A DNA stretch of 64,000 nt from Crambe crambe (lineage: Eukaryota > Porifera > Demospongiae > Poecilosclerida > Crambeidae): assembly GCA_963924555.1 (NCBI GenBank), contig OZ004585.1:2679488-2743487 (forward strand), written 5' to 3'. A program made the translations under genes and the position numbers. This document shows positions 39,585-51,600 of the stretch, one piece after another (within the stretch, counting starts at the first letter, position 1; each line of letters opens with the position of its first letter). Under the pieces are notes generated by a model. That model saw only the letters and a list, made by a program, of their open reading frames with translations, had not been told where the DNA came from and searched no databases.

Positions 39585-42336
39585 AGACCAGTCACACATA
39601 TTTATGTTCACATTGACTATAGTAGTCGATAACTGCTACTAGTTCTCGATTCTCTACCTTCATATCAATTATAGCAGAAAGCGTAGGTTACCTCCTTTAC
39701 GAACGTATGTTTGAAGCTCGTAATTTGGTTTTAAGCAAACACACAAGATCAAAAATGAATTCAAATAAACTAACTCTTTCACAGAAGTATGCTCGCTCAT
39801 CTCCAAGGAATTATGAAAAAATTGGCTCAGTATTATTGAAAACCAACCAACTCAAGTTTAGCTATTATGCTGCATTTCATCAGGGTTTTGTTATTAAACA
39901 CTACCTATAATATCAAATTTCCTGTGTTGGCATGGCATTCAGGACTTTTTGTTGAGGCAACAGTGAATAATGGGATGGTACTGATATCTATAAATGGTTC
40001 ACTGGTGCTGGAGAATCATCTATTGGCTCAAATATCAATTGTCCCTGGCTAGCATAACATATCACTTGAAAGAGTGGTCACAATACTAATTGAAATAAGG
40101 TAGTAGCTAATATCAGGGGTTTTCTTAATTAATGAAGACATAGTGGGTCACTGTGCCTTCAGTTCTTCCCCTAATGTCTTACCACTATAATTATCCCTTC
40201 AGGGAGAACCCTGATTATTAGACTGGGAAGAACCCTGATTATTAGACTGGGGAGAACCCTGATTATTAGACTGGGGAGAACCCTGATTATTAGACTGGGG
40301 AGAACCCTGATTGTTAGACTGGGGAGAACCCTGATTATTAGACTGGGGAAAATACTGGACAAATTGGGAAATTGCTGGACTATTATAATTATTATGGTGT
40401 ATCAGGCTATTGATTATTTTTTCTACAGTTCGTCATTTTGGACAGAAACTGAATTTGATAATCATGAGAAATAAGCTAATAAGCTAATAAGCTAATAAGA
40501 ACTAGTGGTGTTTACTATTAAAGTTTGAAGTAATAATTATAGATAGATATTATTTACTGAATAAGTGATATCTTTACTGACAACTGCAGCTATTGCAGAC
40601 AACTACACCATGCACAATTTACATCAGCTTCCTCTTACATCATTTCTTACCTCGTCATAAGAAATTGTCTTGATTGCACTTCCCAGAGACATCCATCCAT
40701 TGTTGGCCTACAAATGTATACCAACCAAAAATACTAAAGCTAGAGAAATGAAAACTAGCTACTTTTATGGTTTTGAATGTGAAATGAAAAATATGCGCAT
40801 GTATTATTAAGCAGCTACTGAATAATTATACTAGAGCAGCTGTCATATATGGATGTTATGCAAGAACATGTAACATGATTATTGAACTTCCTTTAAAGGG
40901 TGTGGTTATCAGGTTCAAAGGTCAGTGACAATTTGGAGGGAAAATGTTTGGTGAATTAGTTCGTTAATTTTAGAGGACTACAGAACTATGTACACTTCTG
41001 CACAAAATCAGCTAGCTATCTATCTTTGTTATAGCTTCATAGTGTATTGATGCATGAACATGTTATAGCTATAATACTACGACATTTAAGCTTCATGATT
41101 GATACAGATATTATCATCCATTGCATGTAAATCATCAATGGAGCCAGACGCGCTTACCTTTGCAGCCTTTCTCTTCCGACTCACATTCTCTGCATAGGCT
41201 CTATCAGTAACCATGTTCACGGATCTCACTTGAGATGGGACAATCGTTGGAATGATTCGTCTGGGAAGACTAAGATCCACGTCACTAGCATAGAATAGTC
41301 TGGCATTAGGATGTATGGTATCACCATTATACAACAACCCTAGTGTGTTATATTGTATGTCTTCAGACTGACAGGAAGCAGCTATGCTGGCCAGCGCTAA
41401 TAGAGTGTACACCTGTGGCTCACTGTCATCAAAGATTTCTTTGCTGAATCCAATTCCTGGAGACGAAGCTAAGGATGATGAACTACAGGACTTAGCAGGA
41501 GAATTCAAAATCTCTCCTTTGCTAATTCCCTCCTCTTTCAGGATACTGATGGTTGGAGATGTGAAGCTACCATCAGAGCTTTCTGATCCTGATCTCACTG
41601 GATAATGTTTCAGATCATTGTTTGATACGTTTTTATGTGCCCTGACTTTCTTTTCTGGTTCCATCATAGCACTTACACATGCACTAGCATTGAGACTGGC
41701 CAATCTCCGTACATATCCTCCATTTTCAAACTCAGAAAGATTTGATACACTTTTATCTGGATTGGTTTTTTCCTTCTTATAGTCTGTCAACATCAAAGCA
41801 GGTTTCTTCACTGGACGTGATACTAATCCATTATTTGGCTTATTTTCCCTCCTTTCTGACAGCAATATGCTATCACTTTCTTCGCTTTCAAGTGGACTGA
41901 TTCTTGTCAAAGTGTTTCCAGGAAGTGGAGAATTAGTATCAAGTGGAGATATTTGTTTGATGGGATTTGAGTTGTATTGGTTACCATTGGCATATTGATC
42001 ACGATAAACTCCTCCATTCTCTTGCTTGTTTGAAGGCTTCTTCTGAGCACTACCTGATTCATTATAATGAAGACGAAGTGCAATCTTGGCATTTAGACTA
42101 GCCTGCCTTCTGCTTTCGGAAGGAACTTTACTAACATGATCACCATTAGACAGTATCATCTCTTTCCCCCTTGAACTTCTAAGAGCAGTGGCAAACTGAC
42201 TCTTAGAATACAAGGATTTTGATGTAAGATCACTTCTCTTTGATGGTGGAAGATCCTCATATTCTTGACGATTTTTCCTCTTCTTGCCATATAGTGTAGT
42301 TGAAGGCATTGCCAATGGACTGGCAATGAGCATCAT
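30402..42336 (-). CDS. BAHD1-like: BAHD1-like BAH-domain chromatin protein, 7 exons
   Basis: Exons in coding order: 42336-41158, 40707-40651, 39482-39423, 37890-37788, 36514-36444, 31323-31232, 30669-30402, joining in phase to 609 residues. The first exon (393 residues) is disordered, Ser-rich and basic with a [17 protein letters not shown] nuclear-localisation-like start and three LNA repeats ([21 protein letters not shown]). Exons 2-7 encode a BAH domain (about 425-530): [68 protein letters not shown]. The C-terminus [19 protein letters not shown] matches the tail typical of BAHD1. BAHD1-type BAH domains bind H3K27me3 through an aromatic cage and promote silencing; WYY of FWYYRP is the expected cage region. 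The start codon MM follows an acceptor-like CAG, so a non-coding first exon is likely upstream. Confidence 0.88.
32778..32805. promoter_or_regulatory. Two NRF1-like palindromes
   Basis: TGCGCATGCGC (32778-32788) followed by CGCATGCGCAT form two matches to the NRF1 palindrome, arranged as an inverted pair. Conserved function here is unproven; they sit upstream of the helitron-like frame. Confidence 0.4.
32881..33198 (+). pseudogene. Helitron-type N-terminal fragment with ARRRAES repeats
   Basis: Starts with an ATG reading [16 protein letters not shown] and then, in shifting frames, repeats of (R)ARRR-E-(T/S)ESAE-x-AAR-E-M, ending [16 protein letters not shown] and a stop. Arginine- and alanine-rich repeats of this kind precede the Rep/helicase part in helitron-like elements (inference from pattern). 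At least two frame changes are needed, and no helicase follows. Confidence 0.45.
33400..33770. repeat. Irregular tandem repeat, ACTGTTACATCACTAGG units
   Basis: About fifteen variant units of 17-25 bp (TACTGTTACA + ACACTAGG + CCAA or GCTATTATAC). Weaker copies occur at 31490-31620. Confidence 0.8.
34140..35060. repeat. Long-period tandem repeat with GGTGGTCTCATTACAGGG
   Basis: About ten diverged units of 70-100 bp containing GGTCTCATTACAGGGTGGTC, TGATTAGACAGGTT, ACTGTAGCTGGAATAGG and GGGACATGGCAGAG. Apparent ORFs on both strands come from the repeat. Confidence 0.85.
35215..35560. repeat. Three direct repeats of about 110-130 bp
   Basis: ACATTTCTAAGTTTTCGAAT, ACACCATGCA, ACTATAATTAGAA and GCCTATCATTATC recur in order three times. 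Confidence 0.85.
36115..36275. repeat. MITE-like foldback family, copy
   Basis: AACTTTCTCAATTTGAAATT, GATCAGCTCTCTGCTGGT and GATCAAGGGACCAAGTGAA mark the family. It lies in BAHD1-like intron 5, next to exon 5. Confidence 0.6.
37365..37615 (+). repeat. Polypurine (GGGA/GGA) tract
   Basis: About 250 bases almost entirely A and G, with many GGAGGG and GGGGAGGGG units. Long proline-rich frames on the minus strand are artefacts. It lies in BAHD1-like intron 4 between exons 4 and 5. Confidence 0.9.
39515..39582. repeat. (AAT)n/(GAT)n/(ACA)n trinucleotide block
   Basis: ATAATAATAATAATT, ATGATGATGATG and then a long ACA repeat directly follow the acceptor region of BAHD1-like exon 3. Confidence 0.85.
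40195..40350. repeat. 25-bp tandem repeat, about six copies
   Basis: GGGGAGAACCCTGATTATTAGACTG repeats nearly perfectly. It lies in BAHD1-like intron 2. Confidence 0.92.
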
Positions 42337-43807
42337 TTACTGTTTATGACCTTTATCTTATATTCTGAAGCTTGTACATACAGCTATGGTATAAGGAGGA
42401 CCCTAAAACTAAGAATTGAAAACAACATGATTTGTGCAATACTGCAATCAAAATTTTCACACCTTTCATTTAGCTTCCATAGGCAAAGCCAACAGTTAAG
42501 CTAACCTATCTATTAGTATTAGCTGACTGGCTTGTCATAATCAGGTATTATATCAAGAAGTTCTACTAGTGCCCACATCTTCCTGCCACAATCAAGCAGG
42601 CAATGACAGAGCTAAGTAGCTATAAGTTGGTTTATAGCCACAGGCAAGAAAATGCGTGTAATGAAAAAGAAGAAGACTCTCACTCCCGTTACTCGACACA
42701 CACATACACGTACCTTTGCTTAACAGTCAGACTGGTGTGCGCTAGCTATAGGCTACGGTGACAGCTAGCTAAGCCTCTAACCCTAAGCTAGCTAGCTTAC
42801 TCTCGATCAATCATGAACTAGCTATACGGCAGAGGCTACTATTTCATTCTACATTCACGCCTCTCGTAAAAAGAACTCACCTTAAACAGTGTCCAGACAC
42901 GCCACGGCCACTGATAAAGAAGTTAACCACGATGATAAGTAAAAAATGACTGGAGTGAAAAAATGATCGCTAGTGAATGCGCCAAAAAAAGGAAAATTAA
43001 TATTAATATGACGTAATTATGGTCACATGACAAGTACGTGTCGCAATATGCAATGGGTCCAAAGGTCGTTATTAGCCGGCCGACAACTAGCTCTCGCTCT
43101 TTTTTTTCTTTCTGAGATCAACGGTAAGGCGAATTGGTAGAGACGCCAGTCTCGATAGATACCTAGCTGTGTTCACCAGAAATGTCCAATAATCATCTGA
43201 GATTATCATGGACACGCCCATGCTTTGATCGCATGTTATTGTATTCATAACCACATTATTCATAACTACAGATAAGGGACTCCTCCCGTAGGAGTCTACA
43301 TTGGTTTATTTTGCCCCTTGCATTTCTGCTCTATACAAGGTCTCCCGCCCCCAAGAGAGATAGTGAATAAGCTTACAGTAGGAAGGTAGAAATGAATATT
43401 ATATCATTAATTAGGGTATCTTTTGCTCGCCAAAATTGTGCTATTACAACTATCTAATATAGCATAGCTAACTGCCAACATTAGTGCTGTAAATAACTTA
43501 TTAAAAACTCTGCTGGCTTCACCGATCAGCTGCTAATATGGAAAGGATTGAAGACTCTGATCTACTGTACATGTTACTATAGCGATACTATAGCAATGCA
43601 GTGGAACCTCTGATGACATCAAAAAATATCATTGCATAAACTATACAAAATAACCTCCAAAAGAGGGCTACCACTCTACAGAGGACCAAAGGCTTGATTC
43701 CAAGTGTATCCATTATTATGAGGTTCCATTGTATCGCCATAAGTTCTCTCATTCTGGCTCATGATCTTAACATGCCGTTTCATTCAATACAGGATCATAA
43801 TTATAAC
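42337..43807. promoter_or_regulatory. Divergent intergenic region BAHD1-like / TACO1
   Basis: 1.47 kb between the two start codons. It probably contains the BAHD1-like 5' untranslated exon and both promoters. A dispersed GCAGTGGAACCTC ... GAGGTTCCATTGTA inverted-ended element occupies about 43598-43736, immediately upstream of the TACO1 ATG. No TATA box is clear. Confidence 0.45.
43598..43736. mobile_element. MITE-like element with GGAACCTC termini
   Basis: Starts GCAGTGGAACCTC and ends GAGGTTCCATTGTA, with AAAATAACCTCCAAAAGAGG and GACCAAAGGCTTG inside. Related fragments are near 10455-10570, 23035-23160, 30990-31080, 44440-44525 and 46375-46470. Confidence 0.65.
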
Positions 43808-45105
43808 ATGGCAGCATTTAGAGCGACCTTTAAACCAATCAGAACTGTTTCATCTGTGATTAATACAATCAGTGAAGCAATGAATTCCAATATTTCGTAT
43901 AGGTGCGTTCATTCCTCACCTATCACTGAAGCTGGTCACAACAGATGGTCAAAAATTCATCGGAAAAAGGCAGTAGCTGACATGGAGAGAAGTAAACTCA
44001 TCTCTAAATATCGGAATCAAATTATATCATCAATTCGTAGTGGAGGGGGACCTGATCCCAGTTCGAACATAAGACTGTCTAGCTTGATAAGTCAGGCCAA
44101 AGATGCTGGGGTTTCTAAAGCTAACGTAGATGCATTTATCAATCAGGCTATTTCCAAACAAGAAAATGGCGAGCTTGTAGTTTATGAAGGGAGAAATCAA
44201 GCTGGATTCTTACTGGTTATAGAGGTTTTGACTGACAACAAGAAGCGAACAAGGCCCAACTTAAAAATCTTCCTTTCAAAACATGGGTGAGTCATAGCTT
44301 CTCTGTTATTAATTTTTTTATTATAGAATAGCTAAAGTTATTAATGAGAGTACAAAATGGCAAACTGATAAAGACGAGAAAGGACAATTAACCTTCAAAT
44401 AAAGAAGAGATTTAGTCTTTGTAGCTATGAGTATGCACTCTATAGCTACCTCAAAAAAAGAGAACAGAAAGGCTGGGTCCCAAGTGTTTCCCATTATTTT
44501 GGCAGTTCCACAATGTGCCAATTTATGGGGTCAATCATCCAGTGCACACACAAAAAAGTTGCTAGAGATATGTAGCTATAGTATTTTTTTCCTTCTACTT
44601 GAATTTCAAGGATCTTTTATTAGCTAGCTAATAACTCCTTTTCATTATTACTAGTTGTACCCTTGGTGAATCTGGGTCGTCTCTTTTCAACTTTGAACAC
44701 ACGGGAATAATCCGAGTTCCATGTAAGGAAGTCCATGCCAGCAACACAGACCCCATGGACCTTGCTATTGAAGTAGGAGCAGAAGACGTCATAGCTGACA
44801 ACAAGACCATGGATGATAGTGATAGTGGAGATACCAGAACCACTGATTCTGAACCTAGTTCGGATGATGCAGAGTGCTTCCAGTTCAAGTGTGGACCACG
44901 AGACCTAAAATCTGTCTCAGATGCCATTAAGAATCGCTCATTTACAATCACATCAGCATCTCTGGAATATATTCCAAAAGAATATGTTAGTTTAAATAAG
45001 AAGAGTTATGAGAGAGCACTGAATCTAGTGAGGCTTTTGTCTGAACAAGATGAAGTGATGGAAGTGTATGACAATTTCATATTAGAGAGGAAGAATGATA
45101 AGTAG
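43808..45105 (+). CDS. TACO1: YebC/TACO1-family mitochondrial translation activator, 2 exons
   Basis: Exons 43808-44286 and 44655-45105 give 309 residues. TACO1 relieves mitoribosome stalling and is needed for COX1 translation. Residues 1-40 are basic and hydroxylated (MAAFRATFKPIRTVSSV), a mitochondrial targeting signal by composition. Then comes AGHNRWSKIHRKKAVADMERSK in two parts (the family signature GHxxWxxIxxxK), IRSGGGPDPSSN, NVDAFINQAI, VVYEGRNQAGFLLVIEVLTDN, and across the intron KHGCTLGESGSSLF. The C-terminal domain has a Ser/Asp-rich insert (MDDSDSGDTRTTDSEP). The start was chosen at 43808 because upstream in-frame codons lie in a repeated element. AATAAA is at 45149, only 24 bp before the next gene's ATG. 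The intron carries a GGAACCTC-type element. Confidence 0.93.
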
Positions 45106-45177
45106 CTTGCTGTAGAAAGTATTTGATGAGTTGTTTTTATTGTGCTGCAATAAAATTGAAATTCAATTAGCTAGCTA

Positions 45178-48100
45178 ATGCGCATGCTCGGCCTATCTCC
45201 AAAGTTGCGGAAAGAGGATAGAAACGTCCAGATGTACAGCGAGGGAGCACCGTGCGATCTTATTAAGCTGGAATACTACCATGGCGAACTTACCAAGAAG
45301 CAGGCGAAGAGAATCTTGGAAGAATGCGGTGGAAGGGTCAGCTTTACACTGCATACCACAAGAAATGCTGTCTTCTTGTCTGTGAGGCACGATGGTGATT
45401 TTATTTCTTACGAAATCGAAAGATATCCGGGGAAGTACAAGTTAAGAAACGAAGAGGCTTCATTTGAGGTGATACAAGAATTGGTGTCTTATTACCAGAA
45501 TCAGAATGAAGAATCTGGGATATTCATTGGAGAACCTTGTACTAGAGATCTAAGAGAAGGTAAGTTGTTTAGTGACCTTTGAGATCCAAATAATACGCTA
45601 TGGTTATGTATTATGCAGTCTTATGTCATTAATTTTGCTAGCTAGTGAAGCATCTGCCCAGTGCATAGCTAATAATGAACTATCCATCCAGACACTTTAA
45701 ATATCCCTCCTATAGCAGGAGCTTTGCTGTCACTCAAGGGCCACCGTCAAGCTCTATAACTCATTCATGCATAAGTAGCTAATCATAATCATTATAACCA
45801 ACCATAAATATTAATATTAGCTATGTGTGTTATCCATCAAATTAGGTTGTTATGGCTCCCAAGCTATACTTGATATAATATATATTTTTCCATATTTATC
45901 TATCAAGTTATGGCTCCCGATCCCTTAACAATGCAGGGGGATCTTTGTGAATGTAACTAAAACCTTAGCTACATAGCTATGCTTCCCTGAAACAGTCGTC
46001 CATGGGATGAGCCAACTTGGTTATAATGATGCATAATAGTGCACAATCATGCATGTGATTTTCCAATGTTGCATATTTGTCATTCTTTCCTAGCTAGCTA
46101 TGATGGGAGATATCATAATGCATGTGATTTTCCAAGTGTCAGATTTCCTCTGCATATACATTAAGGATATAGCTATAGCTAGCTAAACCAACTAATCTTT
46201 AGCCGGATAAGAACAACACTTGTATGTATTATTATTTTTGCAAACTGACTTCCTAAATACCATGGAGAATATTTTATAGCTATCAAGAGTTGTGTACTGC
46301 ATACATGTAGCATTGAATTTGTTACCTCTGCATACATTGGTTATACAAAGTGGCTGTATTAGCTACCTTTGTAAAGAATACTCTATACAAAATAACCTCC
46401 AAAGGGAACAACCTCTCTCCATAAAGAGCAAAAGGCTGGGTCCCTATTGTGTCTATTATTCAGAAGGTCCTCAGTATTGTGACTGTGTATGGCTGAAAAT
46501 AATCCCCAAAGCTATAATACAACAGTAAAATACTTCTCAATAACAGCATATAAATATTAATTAGCTCAGTGTATTGTGCATGCCTCAAGGTTATGTCTAT
46601 ATACATTGTGATAGGTTCTATAACTTGCTATATGTATATATAGCATGCACCCCATGGCTACTCTGTATTAGCTAGCTCAAATCAACTTCTATGTTTGACA
46701 GCTACCTTGATCATTTGCTATCTTCTCTCAGCTTTTGACCAAACTTCACATCTAAAACACCAGCAGAAAGCTGATCGCACTTTCCATCAGCTGGTTTTTT
46801 TTTCTTTTTTGGAAATTAAGAATTTAGCTAGCAGATATAATGAATGATCAAGGGATCAAGTGAAGATGAAATTAGATTTTAATGAGGTGTTCGTTTAGCT
46901 ACTGATTGTATAATTACTTATTTGCAGCGTGCATGTAGCAACATCATGCATGTAATTTTCATTCAAAATCTGATACACTATTCATGAGTCTTAGCTGTAG
47001 CTATAGTGTATTGTACAGCCTCCATGGTTTTAGTCATATGGCTAGCACTGCATGGATCCAATCCTGCACAGCTAGTGGTTTTGATAAAGGGAGGTTCCCA
47101 CTCTTCAGAGTTTTATTAATTACAATTAGCAGTGTAGCTATACGTAGCTAGGGAAGTATTTTTTTTTTGTATTGCCATCCTGAATAATAATTATAATAAT
47201 TCACTAAGAGAGGTCCACCATGTCAAGCTGTACTAAACAGAGCTTGTGACCCTATGAGAGTGCTCTTCCCTGAACCAGGGTTACCATTGTATTGTGCAGA
47301 ATACCTTCTTCTTCTTCTTCTTCTTCTTTTTTTTTTTTTTTTTTTTTTTTGGCATGCTGTGGCATGATGCCATACGTAGCTAATTGACCTGGATTTTATT
47401 TTGATTTTCTTTCATGTATTGGTCTAATGCTAATATTCTAGGGTCCATTACATACTGTAGACAACTGGCTGAAACAAAACACCCTCTTCCCTTCTGACCC
47501 TTCACTCTGGCTCTATATTCATTGGTGGAATATTCATGTGCTTGAATAATGCAATAGCTGGCTATTTTTCATCAAAACCACAGTATGTAGCTATCTGGAT
47601 TCTGTTTTATCAATCGACATCCTGCCAGACTATATTGTTTATTGGCATCTCAATCCTTTCATGTTATATATGTGTACAGCTATTAGCTATTGCTTTGACT
47701 GTTGCAGTTAAGTCCTGCCAAGTCTCACAATAATAGTGGCCATAAGTTATACATTCAAGATAATTATCTATAACAATACAGTGGCACATTGACAGTCCAA
47801 CAGGACAGACTGATCAATATATATCGTGCACAAAAGAGTACTCTCATAATTTCTTTGCCTTTGAGAAAGGAAAACAGTAAAATGGCTGGTTTTAAAAATA
47901 GTGTCTTTTAGCTATTTCACTATAAATATTTTGCCAGTCCAACTTCTAAGTATGTACCTATTCATTTTTATACAATTTTACCCCACTTTTTTCAGCTCAG
48001 TCGATGTTAAATGCTGCATACCATCAATATGAAGACATTGATGACAGTGGTGAATATGAATCAGATTCTCAGTCGCTAAATGACACACTTAAAAAGCATT

Positions 48101-48619
48101 ACTATGAAGAAATTGAGGACGACCATCCACCTGGATTCTACAACAGAGTAAAACCACCACTAAGACACTTTTATGAAGATATTGATGATGAAGATGATGA
48201 TGATAATAGTATTAGTAGTAGTGATGAGCTTGAGTATCCTCCACGACTTGCTCGAGAAAGCTGGGAACATGTGACAGCTTTGCCAATGGTTCATCACCAC
48301 GAATATGAGGATGTAGATGATAACGGTGATTATGTAAATTCTGCTGTGTTGTCGTTTTTCAAACCTAAGTCTACTGATAGCCCTCCACCTGTGGCCCCAA
48401 AGCCAAAACAAAGAGGTATGGCTATGATATGTAAAAATTCGCTTAATAACACTTACTGAAGGGATAGGAAATAATTATTATAGCTACGTAGCTATGTATG
48501 TATTACATCAGACAGCTATATACCTTTGTCAGTATAATTATGCATGGAAAGGAATGGAAACCAGGGGTGTGGTTTAGCTATAGTTTTTACATCAAACCAT
48601 TCCTCCTCTTCCCCCCCCC

Positions 48620-48650
<31 letters not shown>

Positions 48651-51600
48651 ACACAGAATCTAATCTAACTGAGGTGCTTGTGAGATCTCTGATGCCCTAT
48701 TGGTATAGACCCAAAATGAGTCGAGACATTGCCATAGAAACTGTCTTAGGCTTATTATCAGGAGAATTCATAGTTCGAGACAGTTCAACAGTGATTGGGG
48801 GGTATGCCCTAACCTTGAAACTCAATGAAGACTCACTGCGAATGTGGAAGAAGATGGATGCAAGTATGTTAACTCTTACACAAAGAGTTAGAGCAGACAG
48901 TGGAATAGCTCACTGGTGGGAATTATTTGTGAGTAATTTAGTTGGCAAAAAAAAGGTGTCAGTTGTAGCTACATATCAACTTCATTTTGCCTCTCAATGA
49001 CACACATACAGAGTGAACATTCTACCTCTATAAAGAAACTTAAAGGGTCTCTCCTCTCAAATTTACAAAATACGGACTTGCTATTAGCTAGTCAAATGTA
49101 ACATGAGATGATCTCAACCACATTCAACTTGGAAGGATTCATAAGTTCTTGATAAGTCCTTATTGAGCAGATCATAATTGACTTCCTATGTTGAAACTCT
49201 GGCAATTTAAACATCCAAAATTCAAACGTCTGTAAGAAATGGATGCTTTAAATTGCTAGAGTTTGTCTTTTTGCAAAACATTAAGTGGACACACCTTATC
49301 CAAAAAGGTGGGCAGGCAAATTTTTCCTTGTACCAAAGGATGTTTTAGAAACCCCCCCCCCCCCCTTTTCTGGTTATGGGCCTGTCAGAGGTGTAGCCAG
49401 GACATCAGAAAAGAGGGGGCAAATGAAAAACAAAATTTTTAACTGGAAGCCATGCCCACCAATTAAATCACGTGCGGAGCAAATTTTTAAGTAGGTTCAA
49501 ATGTTACTGCTGAAGAAAGAGCCTTATACTAGGTGGCCAGCTAAACCTCAGCATAAGGAGTGAATATATATATAACGCAATTTATAATTTACAAGTCAAC
49601 GCACGCAAATGAACTCTGAAAAAATGGGGGGGAGGGGGGCCCCCTGCCCCTCCCTAGCTACACCACTTCCTGCAACCCCCTTTCTAAAAATCCTAGATCC
49701 AACACTAGATTATACTGTTGTTGTTGATATTGTTTTAGGTGATGTAGTAAAAGACAAAATGCTAGTGACTCATTTCCTTCTGGAAACTACCTCAGAGGGA
49801 ATCAGACTCAAGGGCTGGTCTGAGAAACCATTCAGTAAGTTCAACGATTTAGTGGTTGGTAATGACAACCTCCTGTTACGGGTTCATCATAATTAGTGCT
49901 AATTAAGACACCAGCAGCTAGACAGCTATTAAATAAATCATGTAGGAGGGATGAGATTTGAATTTGAGGCTGAATTGACACAAGAACAGTCAAAAGTCCA
50001 TCACTAGCTATAACTGTAAGCACAAGAAGTAGCTAGCTAGCAGTTTCAAGGAACCACTAGAAGCTGTCCAAGATGTTGACTTCACTCTACGCTTTTATGA
50101 GACAGTTGAAAGTGAAATACTATACATGTTGATTAGTTGTGTGCAAATAGTGTGTCAATCCGATACTAAGGGGCATACCAGGGGCACACCAGGGGCACAC
50201 CAGGGGCATACCAGGGGCATAACTCTTAATACCTCTGTAAGGTAGCTATGACTTTATTCTGACATTATATGGAATTAATTTTTTTTATAGAAGATCTACC
50301 TGCTTTCATAACTGGACATGTACTGGAGAAACTGTGTTTTCCCTGTAAACTGGTTCTGCCTACATTGCCACAATTGCCACAATCACCTGCATCACTATCA
50401 GAGACATCTTCACTGCAACCATCACCTTGCTTACAATCACCAGGACTACTACAGACACCTTCTTCACTACCATCATCACCTCGTGTACAATTTCCACCAT
50501 CACCTTCTTCAGAACCATCATCATCACTACATTATCCTTATGTACAATTTCCCCCATCACCAAAACATTTACAAGCACCTTCGTCATCACTAATACCTTC
50601 ATCACTACAACCATTACATCGAGTTCCGGTTTCACCTCAAACACTGTCTTCCAAACCAGTCAGCAGAATTAGTATGGAACGGAGCAGAGGTTAATAAACT
50701 ACAGGGAAGGGAGGAGAAGGGAGGGGAGGAGGGAAGGGGGAGGGAGGGGAGGAGGAAAGGGGAGGGAAGGGGGAGGGAGGGGAGGAGGGGAGGGAGGGGA
50801 GGAGGGAAGGGGGAGGGAGGGGAGGAGGGAAGGGGGAGGAAAGGGGAGGAGGAAAGGGGAAGGAAGGGAGGAGGAAAGGGGAGGGAGGGGAGGAGGAAAG
50901 GGGAGGGAAGGGGGAGGGAGGGGAGGGAAGGGGGAGGGAGGGGAGGGGAGAGGAGAAAAGGGGAAGGGAGGAGTGGAGGGGAGGGGAGGGGAGAGGAGGG
51001 GAAGGGAGGAGGGGAGGGGAGGGGAGAGGAGGAAAGGGGAAGGGAGGAGTGGAGGGGAGGGGAGGGGAGAGGAGGGGAAGGGAGGAGGGGAGGGGAGGGG
51101 AGGGAAAGTTGGCAAAATACAGTAACAAAGTGATTTGCCACTGCCAGTAGGCATGCTAGCGAAGACACATCACTTCGGCCACTTACAAACTGGCTACTTT
51201 GATTTTCTCTAAGGCTAGAGTACAAGCCTTTTGCCATAGCTGTGCCTGCCTCCTCTTCACTGTAGGCTCTCACCTCTCTCTTTCTTCTCTTCTGTTTCGA
51301 TTCCATATTTTCACGTCCGAGCAAGCTAGAAAAACCATCACGTCATATGAACATCATATGACTACTTTGATTCGATTGGCTCCGCCAAGATTTTGGCGAA
51401 GTTCACAAAAACCTGGTTTGTCTGACCAGACATATCTTTCTTCCTTTTCCCCTCCCCCTTTTCACGCATGAAAAATATGGCTGGCTCGCAAGACTACAGT
51501 GGAGAGGAGATGAGGAAAGGTGGAAGGATGGAAAAGAAGTTTTCAATGTTGATTTATTTTCGTGGTCATGTTCAACAATGAATTACCTTGTACAAAATAG

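Noticed and set aside
50632..51154. Proline-rich minus-strand frames beginning MPTGSGKS
   Set aside because: Only the Walker A start is meaningful; the rest is the polypurine minisatellite read in antisense.
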